Origin: Devosia aquimaris
Lineage (GTDB): Bacteria > Pseudomonadota > Alphaproteobacteria > Rhizobiales > Devosiaceae
Direction: 5' to 3'
DNA: 64,000 nucleotides
Assembly: GCF_020169335.1 (NCBI RefSeq)
Contig: NZ_JAIEZN010000001.1
Coordinates: 2,221,805-2,285,804 of the forward strand
Below the pieces are notes generated by a model. The model ran no database searches, had not been told where the DNA came from, and saw nothing but the letters and a program-made list of their open reading frames with translations. Below, in pieces: positions 53,630 to 62,893 of this stretch (its first letter is position 1; every line of letters starts with the position of its first letter). Both the position numbers and the translations under genes were made by a program.

Positions 53630-54706
53630 TTACTGCAGGTCTTCGGCCTTGATGTAGCCCGAGTCAACAACCAGGGCCTGGTAGTTGTTCAGGTCAACTT
53701 CATAGGGGGTCAGCAGGATCGAGGGCACAACCTTGACGCCATTGTCGTAGGTGGTGGTGTCCAGGCCCTCGGGCGTACCGCCGCTGACGATGGTGTCAAC
53801 CAGATCGGCAGTGGTCTTGGCCAGCTCGCGGGTGTCCTTGTAGACGGTCGAATACTGTTCGCCGGCGATGATCGCCTTGACGGACGGTGCTTCGGCATCC
53901 TGACCGGTGATGATCGGCCATGCCAGGTCGGCAGAGCCATAACCAACGCCGCGCAGCGAAGAGATGATGCCGCGGCTCAGGCCGTCATAGGGAGCCAGAA
54001 CGCCGTCAACACGAGTGCCGTCCGAGTAGTTGGCCGACAGGATGTTGTCCATGCGGGCCTGTGCAACAGCACCGTCCCAACGCAGGGTACCAACAGTGTC
54101 CATGCCCATCTGGCCGGACTTGATCACGATGTCGCCCGAGTCGATCATCGGCTGCAGGACGCTCATGGCGCCGTCATAGAAGAAGAACGCGTTGTTGTCG
54201 TCCGGCGAACCGCCGAACAGCTCAACGTTCCACGGCTTGGTGTCGGGGAAGCGTTCCTTGAGACCCTTGACCAGCGAATTGGCCTGGAGCACGCCCACCT
54301 GGAAGTTGTCGAAGGTGGTGTAGAGATCGACATTGGCGGTGTCGCGGATCAGGCGGTCATAGGCGACAACCTTGATGCCGGCGTCAGCAGCCTGCTGCAG
54401 CACGGCCGACAGCGTGGTGCCGTCGATCGAAGCAACCACAAGAGCCTTCACGCCCTTGGTGACCATGTTTTCGATCTGGGCGAGCTGGTTCGGGATGTCG
54501 TCTTCTGCGTACTGCAGATCGACCGAATAGCCCTTGGCTTCCAGCGCGGCCTTAAGTTCGTTGCCGTCCGAGATCCAGCGCAGCGAGGACTGGGTCGGCA
54601 TGGCAATGCCGATGGCGCCCTTGTCCTGCGCGAAAACGGCCGTGGATGCGGTCAGCGCCATGGCGCCGACTGCCAGTACGGTGGCAAGCGTCTTGAAAAT
54701 CTTCAC
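53630..54706 (-). CDS. chvE: sugar-binding periplasmic protein ChvE
   Basis: This 358-residue exported protein has a Sec signal ending at VFA/QD (about residue 26) and the periplasmic-binding-protein type 1 fold of Chv[64 protein letters not shown] and [20 protein letters not shown]. It binds several aldoses and delivers them to GguAB; in Agrobacterium it also signals to VirA. No vir genes are in the window. ATG 54706 heads the operon and faces a GntR-type regulator. Confidence 0.94.
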   Translation of the reverse strand: MKIFKTLATVLAVGAMALTASTAVFAQDKGAIGIAMPTQSSLRWISDGNELKAALEAKGYSVDLQYAEDDIPNQLAQIENMVTKGVKALVVASIDGTTLSAVLQQAADAGIKVVAYDRLIRDTANVDLYTTFDNFQVGVLQANSLVKGLKERFPDTKPWNVELFGGSPDDNNAFFFYDGAMSVLQPMIDSGDIVIKSGQMGMDTVGTLRWDGAVAQARMDNILSANYSDGTRVDGVLAPYDGLSRGIISSLRGVGYGSADLAWPIITGQDAEAPSVKAIIAGEQYSTVYKDTRELAKTTADLVDTIVSGGTPEGLDTTTYDNGVKVVPSILLTPYEVDLNNYQALVVDSGYIKAEDLQ

Positions 54707-55095
54707 GTCTCGACTCCCTTATATTTTTCGAGTTCAGAAGCAGCCTGTGATTATCCGGGGAGGTGTTGCGGAAACCTGCAGGCGCGCCAACCACTGCCCT
54801 CGCGAGCAGGCGTGACAGTACTGCATAGAGTCCTCCAGCATGGCGGCACGCGCCGCCCGGGCCCTCCCAAGCCATCGCGGGGGAAATTAGGATGATCAGA
54901 TACCCGATGTAAAGCAGCTTCGGCGCTTTCGCGCATTTTTTTCGACAGTCAAATTTTAGCGATTTGGCATGTTTTGGGGCGATTGCGGATCGGCACTTGT
55001 ATCGATATCGTGCCGCCGCTTTGGAGAGATTCTGTCCATCAAGACCGCGAAGCGGCGCGGACGCTCATCAAGGTATCTGATAACCGGGAGGGGTT
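54707..55095. promoter_or_regulatory. chvE-gntR control region with two matching operator sites
   Basis: GGTATCTGATAACC at 55072-55085, just ahead of the GntR-type start, shares its first ten bases with the reverse complement of 54891-54904 (GGTATCTGATCATC), upstream of chvE. The sites are oppositely oriented and about 170 bp apart. The regulator encoded at 55096 is the likely binder, controlling itself and the chvE operon. No gene is seen in this 389-bp interval. Confidence 0.65.
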
Positions 55096-55869
55096 ATGCC
55101 GATATTGACCGCGCCAGCACAGGCCGGACAGCCAACAGCTGCCGGGCATGTTGCCGAAGAACTTGCTGCCCTGATCCTGGCTGAAATGCCCCCGGGCACC
55201 AGCCTGCCCAGCGAGGCTGTTCTGGCAGAGCGCTATGCCGTCAGCCGCCTCACCATCCGCGAAGCCGTCAAGCTGCTCGAGGGGCGTGGCCTGCTGACCA
55301 TTGCGCGCGGTCGCAAGGCGGTGGTCCGCGAGCCGGATGGCACCGCCTTCGCTGATTTCCTCACGTCGGTCATCCGATTTGACCCAAAGGGCCTGTTTGA
55401 CCTGATCGAGGTGCGCCTGTCGCTTGAGGTGCAATCAGCCACGCAGGCTGCCAAGCGCGCCACCCGCGCCGGCATCACCGCCATCGAAAGCGAACTGCAG
55501 GGCATGCGCGACTGCGCCGGCGACACCGGCATTCCGCTCAGCCACGAGCAGGAGCTGAGATTTCATATCCATGATGTCGGCTTTCATGAAGCGGTGGCAC
55601 TGGCCAGCGGCAACCGTGTGCTGGGCTTTCTGTTCGAAGCCATGGCCAAGCCCTTGCGGCAGGCGTTTTTCATCAGCCGGCGCGGTCACGAACAGCGCGG
55701 CCACACCATGCAGGACACGCTGGCGGCCCACCAGCGCATCCTTGATTGCATCAAGGCCGGCGACGGTCGCCAGGCTGCCGAAGCGATGCGTGCGCACCTC
55801 AAGGATACCGAGCGCGACATCCGCGCAGCGCTCAACCAACTCTCGCTTCCGGGTGCAGACGGCACATAA
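55096..55869 (+). CDS. GntR-family regulator, FadR subfamily
   Basis: This 257-residue protein has a GntR winged helix (LPSEAVLAERYAVSRLTIREAVKLLEGRGLL, then ARGRKAVV) and a C-terminal FCD-type all-helical ligand domain, with Arg/Asp/His residues suited to metal and acid binding (LFDLIEVRLSLE, ELRFHIHDVGFHEAV, HQRILDCIKAGDGRQAAEAMRAHL). ATG 55096 follows GGGAGGGG. It is divergent from chvE-gguAB, so sensing of a sugar acid or sugar in control of that operon is the likely role. The ligand is unknown. Confidence 0.9.
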   Translation: MPILTAPAQAGQPTAAGHVAEELAALILAEMPPGTSLPSEAVLAERYAVSRLTIREAVKLLEGRGLLTIARGRKAVVREPDGTAFADFLTSVIRFDPKGLFDLIEVRLSLEVQSATQAAKRATRAGITAIESELQGMRDCAGDTGIPLSHEQELRFHIHDVGFHEAVALASGNRVLGFLFEAMAKPLRQAFFISRRGHEQRGHTMQDTLAAHQRILDCIKAGDGRQAAEAMRAHLKDTERDIRAALNQLSLPGADGT

Positions 55870-55928
55870 ACGGCTTGCAGCCCAGGCTGGCATGGCAGAA
55901 TAATCCGCCGCGGATTTCAGGACGGACC

Positions 55929-56888
55929 ATGGCGCAGCGACCAGATAGCTCTACCAATCGATTGGACGATGCCGCGCGCGCCGGCTGGCTCTACTATGTG
56001 GCTGGCAATACCCAGGAAGAAATCGCGGCGAAGCTGGGTATTTCCCGCCAGTCGGCCCAGCGCCTGGTGTCGCTTTCGGTGAGCGAAGGGCTGGTGAAGG
56101 TTCGGCTTGACCACCCGATCGGCCGCTGCATGGACCTGGCAAGTCGCCTGAAATCCCGCTTTGGCCTCGACCTGGTCGAGATCGTACCATCCGATCCCGC
56201 CAGCCAATCATCCACACTCGGCATCGCCGAGGCGGCCGCCACCGAGATCGAGCGCTGGCTGAAGCGCAGCGACCCCATCGTCATGGCCATCGGCACTGGC
56301 CGCACCCTCAAGGCGGCCGTCGCCCAGCTCACGCCCATGGAGTGTCCGCAGCACAAGGTCGTCTCACTGACCGGCAATATTGCACCGGACGGCTCGGCAG
56401 CGTTCTACAACGTGATCTTCAACATGGCTGATACCGTCAAGTCGCGCAGCTTTCCCATGCCGCTGCCGGTCATCGCCTCGTCTGCCCGCGAGCGGGAGCT
56501 GCTGCATGGCCAGCCCATGATTCGCGAAACCCTCGCCCTGGCCGCCCAGGCCAACGTCACGTTCGTGGGCGTTGGCGACATTGGCCCCGAAGCCCCGCTC
56601 TATCTCGACGGCTTCATCTCGGACGCAGAACTCAAGGCCCTGCAGAAGGCCGGCGCCGTCGGCGAAATCTGCGGCTGGAGCTTTGACGCCGAGGGCCGGC
56701 TCATCGAAGGCCTCACCAATGACCGCGTCGCGTCCGCGCCCATGCCGTCGCGTGAGAACTCTCTGGTTGTGGCAATCGCCATGGGCGAGAGGAAATTGCC
56801 CGGCATCCGCGCCACGCTCAACCGGCGACTGGTCAATGGCATCATCACGGACGAGCGCACCGCAGAAGGCTTGCTGCGACTGCCTTAA
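55929..56888 (+). CDS. smoC: SorC/DeoR-type sugar-binding transcriptional regulator
   Basis: This 319-residue regulator has an N-terminal helix-turn-helix (GNTQEEIAAKLGISRQSAQRLVSLSVSEGLV) and the SorC sugar-phosphate-binding domain (IVMAIGTGRTLKAAV, SLTGNIAPDGSAAFYNVIF, VGDIGPEAPLYLDGFIS, GWSFDAEG and a final MGERKLPGIRATLNRRLVNGIITDE). It sits immediately ahead of the smo polyol importer and is most likely its regulator. ATG 55929 is chosen because the frame upstream lies within the GntR gene. The symbol is by synteny and similarity. Confidence 0.88.
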   Translation: MAQRPDSSTNRLDDAARAGWLYYVAGNTQEEIAAKLGISRQSAQRLVSLSVSEGLVKVRLDHPIGRCMDLASRLKSRFGLDLVEIVPSDPASQSSTLGIAEAAATEIERWLKRSDPIVMAIGTGRTLKAAVAQLTPMECPQHKVVSLTGNIAPDGSAAFYNVIFNMADTVKSRSFPMPLPVIASSARERELLHGQPMIRETLALAAQANVTFVGVGDIGPEAPLYLDGFISDAELKALQKAGAVGEICGWSFDAEGRLIEGLTNDRVASAPMPSRENSLVVAIAMGERKLPGIRATLNRRLVNGIITDERTAEGLLRLP

Positions 56889-56933
56889 ACCTATGATTTA
56901 ATAGGTATAATCCATCTACTGCTGCGTGTTTCT

Positions 56934-56960
56934 TGCACAGGTTCACCACGAATTTGTGCA
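56934..56960 (+). promoter_or_regulatory. candidate SorC-type operator ahead of smoE
   Basis: TGCACA (56934-56939) and TGTGCA (56955-56960) form an inverted repeat with a 15-bp spacer, about 86 bp before the smoE start. TATAAT-like sequence lies near 56905. The regulator encoded just upstream could bind here. Confidence 0.45.
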
Positions 56961-57045
56961 TGGCACACTTGACTCCTGCGCATGAAAGGTGAGTATTTGC
57001 CCATTGCCGAGACAAATGCCCGTTTCGGTTCCTGGGAGGATATCA

Positions 57046-58356
57046 ATGAAACTGACACCCATTCTCGTGGGCGCATTCAGCCTTGCGCTGGCGGCCTCCG
57101 CCTCTGCGCAGACGCTCACCATCGCCACTGTGAACAATGGCGATATGATCCGCATGCAGGGTCTGTCCGAAGCGTTCACCGCCGAAACCGGCATTGCGCT
57201 GAACTGGGTCGTGCTTGAAGAAAACACGCTGCGCCAGAACGTCACCACCGACATTGCGACCAATGGCGGCCAGTATGACGTGATGACCATCGGCACCTAC
57301 GAGGCCCCCATCTGGGCCAAGCAGGGCTGGCTGGTGCCGCTGGACGGCCTGAGCGCCGATGCGGCCTATGACGTCGACGACCTGTTGCCCGCGATCCGCG
57401 GCGGCCTGTCCATGGATGGCAAGCTCTATGCAGCGCCCTTCTATGGCGAAAGCTCGATGGTCATGTACCGCAAGGACCTGATGGAAAAGGCCGGGCTGAC
57501 CATGCCCGACGCTCCCACCTGGGAGTTCATCGGCCAGGCCGCGCGCGCCATGACCGATCGCGCCAATGACATCAACGGCATCTGCCTGCGCGGCAAGGCC
57601 GGTTGGGGCGAGAACATGGCCTTCCTCACCGCCATGTCCAACTCCTTCGGCGCCCGCTGGTTTGACGAATCCTGGCATGCCCAGTTCGATCAGCCCGAGT
57701 GGAAGCAGACCCTGGACACCTATCTGTCGCTGATGGCTGACGCCGGCCCGGCCGGTGCCTCCTCGAACGGCTTCAACGAAAACCTGACGCTGTTCCAACA
57801 GGGCAAGTGCGGCATGTGGATCGACGCCACCGTGGCGGCATCCTTTGTCACCAATCCCAATGACTCCACCGTTGCCGACAAGGTTGGCTTTGCCCTGGCG
57901 CCCGACAACGGCCTGGGCAAGCGCGGCAACTGGCTCTGGGCCTGGTCGCTGGCTATCCCCAAGAGCACGCAGAACGCCGAAGCTGCCGAGAAGTTCATCA
58001 ACTGGGCAACCAACAAGGACTATCTGGCAACTGTGGCAGCCAAGGAAGGCTGGGCCAACGTGCCGCCGGGTACCCGTACGTCTCTGTATGAGAACGCCGA
58101 GTACCAGGCCGCTGCGCCCTTCGCCAAGATGACCCTGGACTCCATCAACGCGGCCGATCCGACCAATCCGACGGTCAAGCCGGTGCCCTACACGGGCGTG
58201 CAGTTTGTGGCCATTCCGGAGTTCGCCGGCATTGCCACCAACGTCGGCCAGCTCTTCTCGGCCGCTCTTGCCGGTCAGATGTCGGCTGATGACGCCCTGG
58301 CTCAGGCCCAGGACGCCACCACCCGCGACATGACCCGCGCTGGCTATATCAAGTAG
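57046..58356 (+). CDS. smoE: sorbitol/mannitol ABC transporter binding protein SmoE
   Basis: This 436-residue exported protein has a Sec signal (KLTPILVGAFSLALAASASA) ending near residue 20 and is a family 1 solute-binding protein like the polyol binder of rhodobacters and rhizobia: LTIATVNNGDMIRMQ, YDVMTIGTYEAPIWAKQGWLVPLDG, GKLYAAPFYGESSMVMYRKDLM and KCGMWIDATVAASFV. ATG 57046 follows GGGAGGAT. It heads smoEFGK-mtlK-kinase. Mannitol, sorbitol and perhaps arabitol are the expected ligands by context. Confidence 0.93.
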   Translation: MKLTPILVGAFSLALAASASAQTLTIATVNNGDMIRMQGLSEAFTAETGIALNWVVLEENTLRQNVTTDIATNGGQYDVMTIGTYEAPIWAKQGWLVPLDGLSADAAYDVDDLLPAIRGGLSMDGKLYAAPFYGESSMVMYRKDLMEKAGLTMPDAPTWEFIGQAARAMTDRANDINGICLRGKAGWGENMAFLTAMSNSFGARWFDESWHAQFDQPEWKQTLDTYLSLMADAGPAGASSNGFNENLTLFQQGKCGMWIDATVAASFVTNPNDSTVADKVGFALAPDNGLGKRGNWLWAWSLAIPKSTQNAEAAEKFINWATNKDYLATVAAKEGWANVPPGTRTSLYENAEYQAAAPFAKMTLDSINAADPTNPTVKPVPYTGVQFVAIPEFAGIATNVGQLFSAALAGQMSADDALAQAQDATTRDMTRAGYIK

Positions 58357-58370
58357 TCCTCCCCCGAAGC

Positions 58371-58403
58371 TGAACCGTCCGATCCCTCCGATCGGGCGGT
58401 TCA
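58371..58403 (+). other. intercistronic hairpin after smoE
   Basis: TGAACCGTCCGAT and ATCGGGCGGTTCA pair over 13 positions with one wobble around a 7-base loop, beginning 15 bp after the smoE stop. No T run follows. It parallels the hairpins behind the other binding-protein genes in this window. Confidence 0.75.
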
Positions 58404-58490
58404 AATGCCAGACACCCGCCTGTCCGCACCCTCGTGTCAGGGATGAAACCGGACGACGGCCCTGACCTCAGTTCACCAACGGATCATCAG

Positions 58491-59363
58491 ATGGCAACCG
58501 CACAGACCCGCACGCTCTCGCGCATCATGATGGCCCCGGCCGTTATCGTGCTGCTGATCTGGATGATCGTCCCGCTGGTGATGACCCTGTGGTTCAGCTT
58601 CCAAAACTACAGCCTGATCAATCCCATGATGACCGGCTTTGCTGGCTGGGCGAACTACGTCTATGTCATCGGCGACCCCAGCTTCATCCAGTCGCTGGTC
58701 AATACGCTGATCCTGGTGGGCGGCGTGCTGCTGATCACCATCATTGGTGGCACTATGCTCGCGCTGTTGCTCGATCAACCCATCTGGGGCCAGGGCGTGC
58801 TGCGCATCATCGTCATCTCGCCCTTCTTCGTGATGCCACCGGTGGCCGCTCTCATCTGGAAAAACGGCTTCATGCATCCCGGCTACGGCATGCTGGCGCA
58901 TCTGTGGGAGTTCTTTGGCCTGCAGCCCATCGACTGGTTCAACCAGTATCCGCTGTTCTCGGTTATCGTCATCGTCGCCTGGCAGTGGCTGCCGTTTGCG
59001 ACGCTGATCCTGCTGACAGCGCTGCAGTCTTTGTCCGAAGAGCAGCGCGAGGCCGCCGAAATGGACGGCGCCAACGCGATCAACCGCTTCTACTATATCA
59101 TCATGCCGCACATGGCCCGGGCCATCACCATTGTGATCCTGATCCAGACCATCTTCCTGCTCGGCATTTTCGCGGAAATTCGGGTCACCACCGGCGGTGG
59201 CCCCGGCTATGCCTCCACCAATATCGCTTTCCTGGTGTTCCGGACGGGCATCCTGAGCAACGACATCGGCGCTGGCTCTGCCGGCGGTGTGGTCGCCGTC
59301 GTCATCGCCAATATCGTCGCCATCTTCCTGATGCGCGCGGTCGGCAAAAACCTAGACGCATAG
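58491..59363 (+). CDS. smoF: polyol ABC transporter permease SmoF
   Basis: This permease of about 290 residues has six spans and the EAA loop EEQREAAEMDGANAINRFYYIIMPHM. It is the MalF-type subunit of the polyol importer. I chose ATG 58491; starts at 58434 (GTG) and 58443 (ATG) would add 16-19 polar residues. It lies 12 bp ahead of smoG. Confidence 0.92.
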   Translation: MATAQTRTLSRIMMAPAVIVLLIWMIVPLVMTLWFSFQNYSLINPMMTGFAGWANYVYVIGDPSFIQSLVNTLILVGGVLLITIIGGTMLALLLDQPIWGQGVLRIIVISPFFVMPPVAALIWKNGFMHPGYGMLAHLWEFFGLQPIDWFNQYPLFSVIVIVAWQWLPFATLILLTALQSLSEEQREAAEMDGANAINRFYYIIMPHMARAITIVILIQTIFLLGIFAEIRVTTGGGPGYASTNIAFLVFRTGILSNDIGAGSAGGVVAVVIANIVAIFLMRAVGKNLDA

Positions 59364-59375
59364 GGGAGTTCGATC

Positions 59376-60206
59376 ATGGCCCGCGCCGCATCCATTCAGA
59401 CCCGCATCGGCTTTACTGCTCTGGCCTGGGGCATCGCCCTCCTGCTATTCGCGCCCATCCTGTGGACAATCCTGACGGCCTTCAAGACCGAGGCCGAGGC
59501 CATCGCCTCGAGCCCCACTTTCCTGCCGCAGCAATTCACGCTGGAAAACTTCGGCGCCGTCCAGGATCGCTCGGACTATTTCAAGCACGCCTTCAATTCC
59601 ATTGTCGTGTCGCTCGGATCGACGTTGCTCGGCCTGGCCATCGGCATTCCGGCCGCCTGGGCCATGGCCTTTGCTCCCACCAAGCGCACCAAGGACGTGC
59701 TGATGTGGATGCTCTCAACCAAGATGATGCCAGCGGTGGGCGTGCTGATCCCGATCTACCTGATCTTCCGCGACCTGCGCCTGCTGGACACGCTGCACGG
59801 GCTGACCCTGATCATGACGTTGATCAACCTGCCCATCATCATCTGGATGCTCTACACCTATTTCAAGGAAATCCCGGTCGACATCCTTGAGGCCGCGCGC
59901 ATGGATGGCGCCGAGCTCTACAACGAGATCGTCCATGTCCTCGTGCCCATGGCTGTTCCCGGCATCGCCTCGACGCTATTGCTCAACGTGATCCTGGCCT
60001 GGAATGAAGCGTTCTGGACCATCACCCTGACCTCGGGCAAGGCGGGCACGCTCACCGCCTTCATCTCGTCCTTCTCGAGCCCCCAGGGCCTCTTCCTCGC
60101 CAAGCTCTCGGCCGCCTCGCTGCTGGCCATCGCGCCGATCCTGCTCATGGGCTGGTTCAGCCAGAAACAACTCGTCCGTGGTCTCACCTTCGGCGCTGTA
60201 AAGTAA
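59376..60206 (+). CDS. smoG: polyol ABC transporter permease SmoG
   Basis: This 276-residue MalG-type permease has six spans and the EAA loop [25 protein letters not shown]. The segment [24 protein letters not shown] is typical of polyol permeases. ATG 59376 follows GGGGAG. The tail [18 protein letters not shown] is the usual end of this subunit. It is followed by smoK after 11 bp. Confidence 0.93.
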   Translation: MARAASIQTRIGFTALAWGIALLLFAPILWTILTAFKTEAEAIASSPTFLPQQFTLENFGAVQDRSDYFKHAFNSIVVSLGSTLLGLAIGIPAAWAMAFAPTKRTKDVLMWMLSTKMMPAVGVLIPIYLIFRDLRLLDTLHGLTLIMTLINLPIIIWMLYTYFKEIPVDILEAARMDGAELYNEIVHVLVPMAVPGIASTLLLNVILAWNEAFWTITLTSGKAGTLTAFISSFSSPQGLFLAKLSAASLLAIAPILLMGWFSQKQLVRGLTFGAVK

Positions 60207-60217
60207 GGACTAGAAAA

Positions 60218-61222
60218 ATGGGCTCCATTTCCCTTTCGCACGTCAAGAAGTCCTTCGGCGAAGTCCAGATCATTCCGGACATCTCGCTCGACATCAAGGA
60301 AGGCGAATTCGTCGTCTTCGTCGGCCCCTCGGGCTGTGGCAAGTCCACCCTGCTGCGCCTCATCGCTGGGCTGGAAGACACAACCTCGGGCACCATCCTG
60401 CTTGATGGCGTCGACATGACCAAGGCGCCGCCGGCCCGCCGGGGGCTGGCCATGGTGTTCCAGTCCTACGCGCTCTACCCGCACATGACCGTGCGCGACA
60501 ATATTGCCTTCCCGCTCAAGATGGCCAAGGCGCCCAAGGAGGTCATCGACCAAAAGGTCGAGTACGCTGCCCGCACGCTCAACCTGTCGTCCTATCTCGA
60601 CCGGCGCCCGCGCGCCCTGTCCGGCGGTCAGCGCCAGCGCGTGGCCATTGGCCGCGCCATCGTGCGCGAACCCAAGGCCTTCCTGTTTGACGAGCCGCTG
60701 TCCAACCTGGATGCCGCCCTGCGCGTCAACATGCGCCTGGAGATCACCGAACTGCACCAGCAGCTCAAGACCACCATGATCTATGTGACCCATGACCAGG
60801 TGGAAGCCATGACCATGGCCGACCGCATCGTGGTGCTCAACGCCGGCCGCGTCGAACAGTTTGGCAGCCCGCTCGATCTCTACAAGAAGCCGGCCAACCG
60901 CTTTGTTGCCGGCTTCATCGGCAGCCCGCGCATGAACTTCGTCGATGGCCCCGAGGCCGCCCGCTACAACGCCAGTTCCATTGGCGTCCGCCCGGAGCAT
61001 TTCACCCTGGCCACCTCGCCGGCGGCCGGAACCTGGAAGGGAAAGGTCGGCGTTGCCGAACAGCTGGGCAGCGACACCTTCCTGCACGTTCATGTCGACG
61101 GCCTGGGCCTGATGACAATCAGAACCGACGGCGACCAGACCTTCAGCCATGGTGACGATGTCTATCTCACGCCCGACCCGGCCCGCATCTATCGCTTCGA
61201 TGCTGCTGGCCTGGCGCTGTAG
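60218..61222 (+). CDS. smoK: polyol ABC transporter ATP-binding protein SmoK
   Basis: This 334-residue MalK-type ATPase has Walker [11 protein letters not shown]-loop [13 protein letters not shown], signature [15 protein letters not shown], Walker [13 protein letters not shown], switch [10 protein letters not shown] and a C-terminal OB-fold domain ([12 protein letters not shown]). It resembles the ThuK encoded at 31646-32653 and may be exchangeable with it, as MalK-type ATPases sometimes are. A palindromic intergenic repeat separates it from the dehydrogenase gene. Confidence 0.94.
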   Translation: MGSISLSHVKKSFGEVQIIPDISLDIKEGEFVVFVGPSGCGKSTLLRLIAGLEDTTSGTILLDGVDMTKAPPARRGLAMVFQSYALYPHMTVRDNIAFPLKMAKAPKEVIDQKVEYAARTLNLSSYLDRRPRALSGGQRQRVAIGRAIVREPKAFLFDEPLSNLDAALRVNMRLEITELHQQLKTTMIYVTHDQVEAMTMADRIVVLNAGRVEQFGSPLDLYKKPANRFVAGFIGSPRMNFVDGPEAARYNASSIGVRPEHFTLATSPAAGTWKGKVGVAEQLGSDTFLHVHVDGLGLMTIRTDGDQTFSHGDDVYLTPDPARIYRFDAAGLAL

Positions 61223-61231
61223 CGTCTGCGC

Positions 61232-61324
61232 GGACCTCATCCTGAGCCTGCCAAAGGGCGAGGTCGTGGTACCAGGAATTCGGCGAACCCGCCGTCAGGG
61301 TTCGACACGCTCACCGTGAGGTCC
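61232..61324. repeat. palindromic intergenic repeat element
   Basis: The 93-bp element is bounded by GGACCTCA (61232-61239) and TGAGGTCC (61317-61324). The similarity continues inward as TGAGC-n-TG on both sides, and the right side holds GGGTTCGACACGCTCACC. Such CCTCA..TGAGC..TCGAAC elements are dispersed between genes of many alphaproteobacteria. It fills most of the smoK-mtlK gap and could fold in the mRNA. Confidence 0.7.
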
Positions 61325-61350
61325 CACGGGGGCACAATAGGACGACCACA

Positions 61351-62829
61351 ATGACCATCAAGCTCTCCACCGCTGCCCTGCCCGCTATTGCCGCCACCGC
61401 GACCACGCCGGGCTATGATCGCGCCGGCCTGACTGCCGGTATCGTGCATTTCGGCGTCGGCAACTTCCACCGTGCGCACCAGGCCGTCTATCTCGATGAC
61501 CTGTTCGCCACTGGCGAAGGGCACGATTGGGCCATTGTCGGCGCTGGGGTCCGTGAGGCTGACGAAGCCATGCGGCTCAAGCTGATGGAACAGAACTGGC
61601 TCACCACCGTGGTCGAGCAGGAAGCCGAATCCAGCAGTGCCCGGGTCACCGGGGTGATGATCGACTATCTCCAACCCGGCGACAGCGCCGCCGTCATTGC
61701 CAGCCTCACCGATCCGGCCGTCCGCATTGTCTCGCTGACCATCACCGAAGGCGGCTACTACATCAATCCCGCCAGCCAGGCCTTTGACCCCAAACACCCC
61801 GACATTGTTTACGACGCAGAGCACATCGCGGCACCGCGCACGGCCTTCGGTCTGATCCTTGCCGGCCTGCTGGCCCGCCGCGCCCTCGGTATCGCGCCAT
61901 TCACGGTCATGAGTTGCGACAACATCCCCGGCAATGGCCATGTGACGCAGAACGCTGTCGCGGGCCTGGCTGCCCTGCTCGATCCGGCGTTGGCCGATTG
62001 GGTCAATGCCAATGTCGCCTTCCCCAATGGCATGGTCGACCGCATCACGCCGGCGACGTCGGACCGGGAGCGGACGCTTTTGGCCAACAGCTTTGGCATC
62101 GAGGACAATTGGCCGGTGTTCTGCGAACGCTTCCGCCAATGGGTGCTGGAAGACAATTTCCCCTCCGGCCGCCCCGCTCTGGAAAAGGTTGGCGTTCAGT
62201 TCGTGCCCGACGTTGCTCCCTACGAGCACATGAAGATCCGCATTCTCAACGGCGGCCACGCGACCATCGCCTATCCTGCAGGCCTGCTGGACATTCACTT
62301 CGTGCATGAGGCCATGGAGGACGCGCAGGTCCGCGCCTTCCTCGCCAAGGTCGAGCGCGAGGAGATCATTCCCGTCGTGCCGCCTGTGCCCGATACCAAT
62401 CTGGATGAATACTTCGCCCTGTGCGAAACCCGTTTCGCCAATCCCAAGATCGGGGACACCATCCGCCGCCTCGCCCTGGACGGCTCGAACCGGCAGCCCA
62501 AATTCATCGTGCCGTCGGCGCTTGACCGCGCAAAGGCCGGCCAGTCCGTCACTGGCCTGGCGCTGGTTTCAGCGCTCTGGTGTCGCTATTGCTATGGTAC
62601 CACCGACTCCGGCGCCGTCATTGAGCCCAACGATCCGAGTTGGGATCGCCTGACGGCCCAGTCGCGCCTAGCCAAGGACAACCCGTCCCAATGGTTGGCG
62701 ATGGCCGATATCTATGGCGATCTAGCCCAGAACGCGGCCTTTGCGGCGGCCTTCGCCACGGCACTTAACGCCTTGTGGGCGCACGGTACCCGCCACACGC
62801 TCGACCTCTATCTCAACGACACGCTCTAG
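61351..62829 (+). CDS. mtlK: mannitol 2-dehydrogenase (polyol long-chain dehydrogenase)
   Basis: This 492-residue NAD-dependent enzyme oxidises mannitol to fructose, and often sorbitol or arabitol as well. The cofactor-binding N-terminus reads GIVHFGVGNFHRAHQAVYLDDLF. The catalytic Lys lies in MKIRILNGGHATIAY with the following Asn and His, as in the family. SCDNIPGNGH is a further conserved segment. Length is standard. It is downstream of smoEFGK, so imported polyols are oxidised directly. Confidence 0.95.
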   Translation: MTIKLSTAALPAIAATATTPGYDRAGLTAGIVHFGVGNFHRAHQAVYLDDLFATGEGHDWAIVGAGVREADEAMRLKLMEQNWLTTVVEQEAESSSARVTGVMIDYLQPGDSAAVIASLTDPAVRIVSLTITEGGYYINPASQAFDPKHPDIVYDAEHIAAPRTAFGLILAGLLARRALGIAPFTVMSCDNIPGNGHVTQNAVAGLAALLDPALADWVNANVAFPNGMVDRITPATSDRERTLLANSFGIEDNWPVFCERFRQWVLEDNFPSGRPALEKVGVQFVPDVAPYEHMKIRILNGGHATIAYPAGLLDIHFVHEAMEDAQVRAFLAKVEREEIIPVVPPVPDTNLDEYFALCETRFANPKIGDTIRRLALDGSNRQPKFIVPSALDRAKAGQSVTGLALVSALWCRYCYGTTDSGAVIEPNDPSWDRLTAQSRLAKDNPSQWLAMADIYGDLAQNAAFAAAFATALNALWAHGTRHTLDLYLNDTL

Positions 62830-62893
62830 CCATGTAGCCAACCCGTCCGCCTTGCGATACCGTCCGGCCCGAACCGAACAAAGGGCGCAAGGC

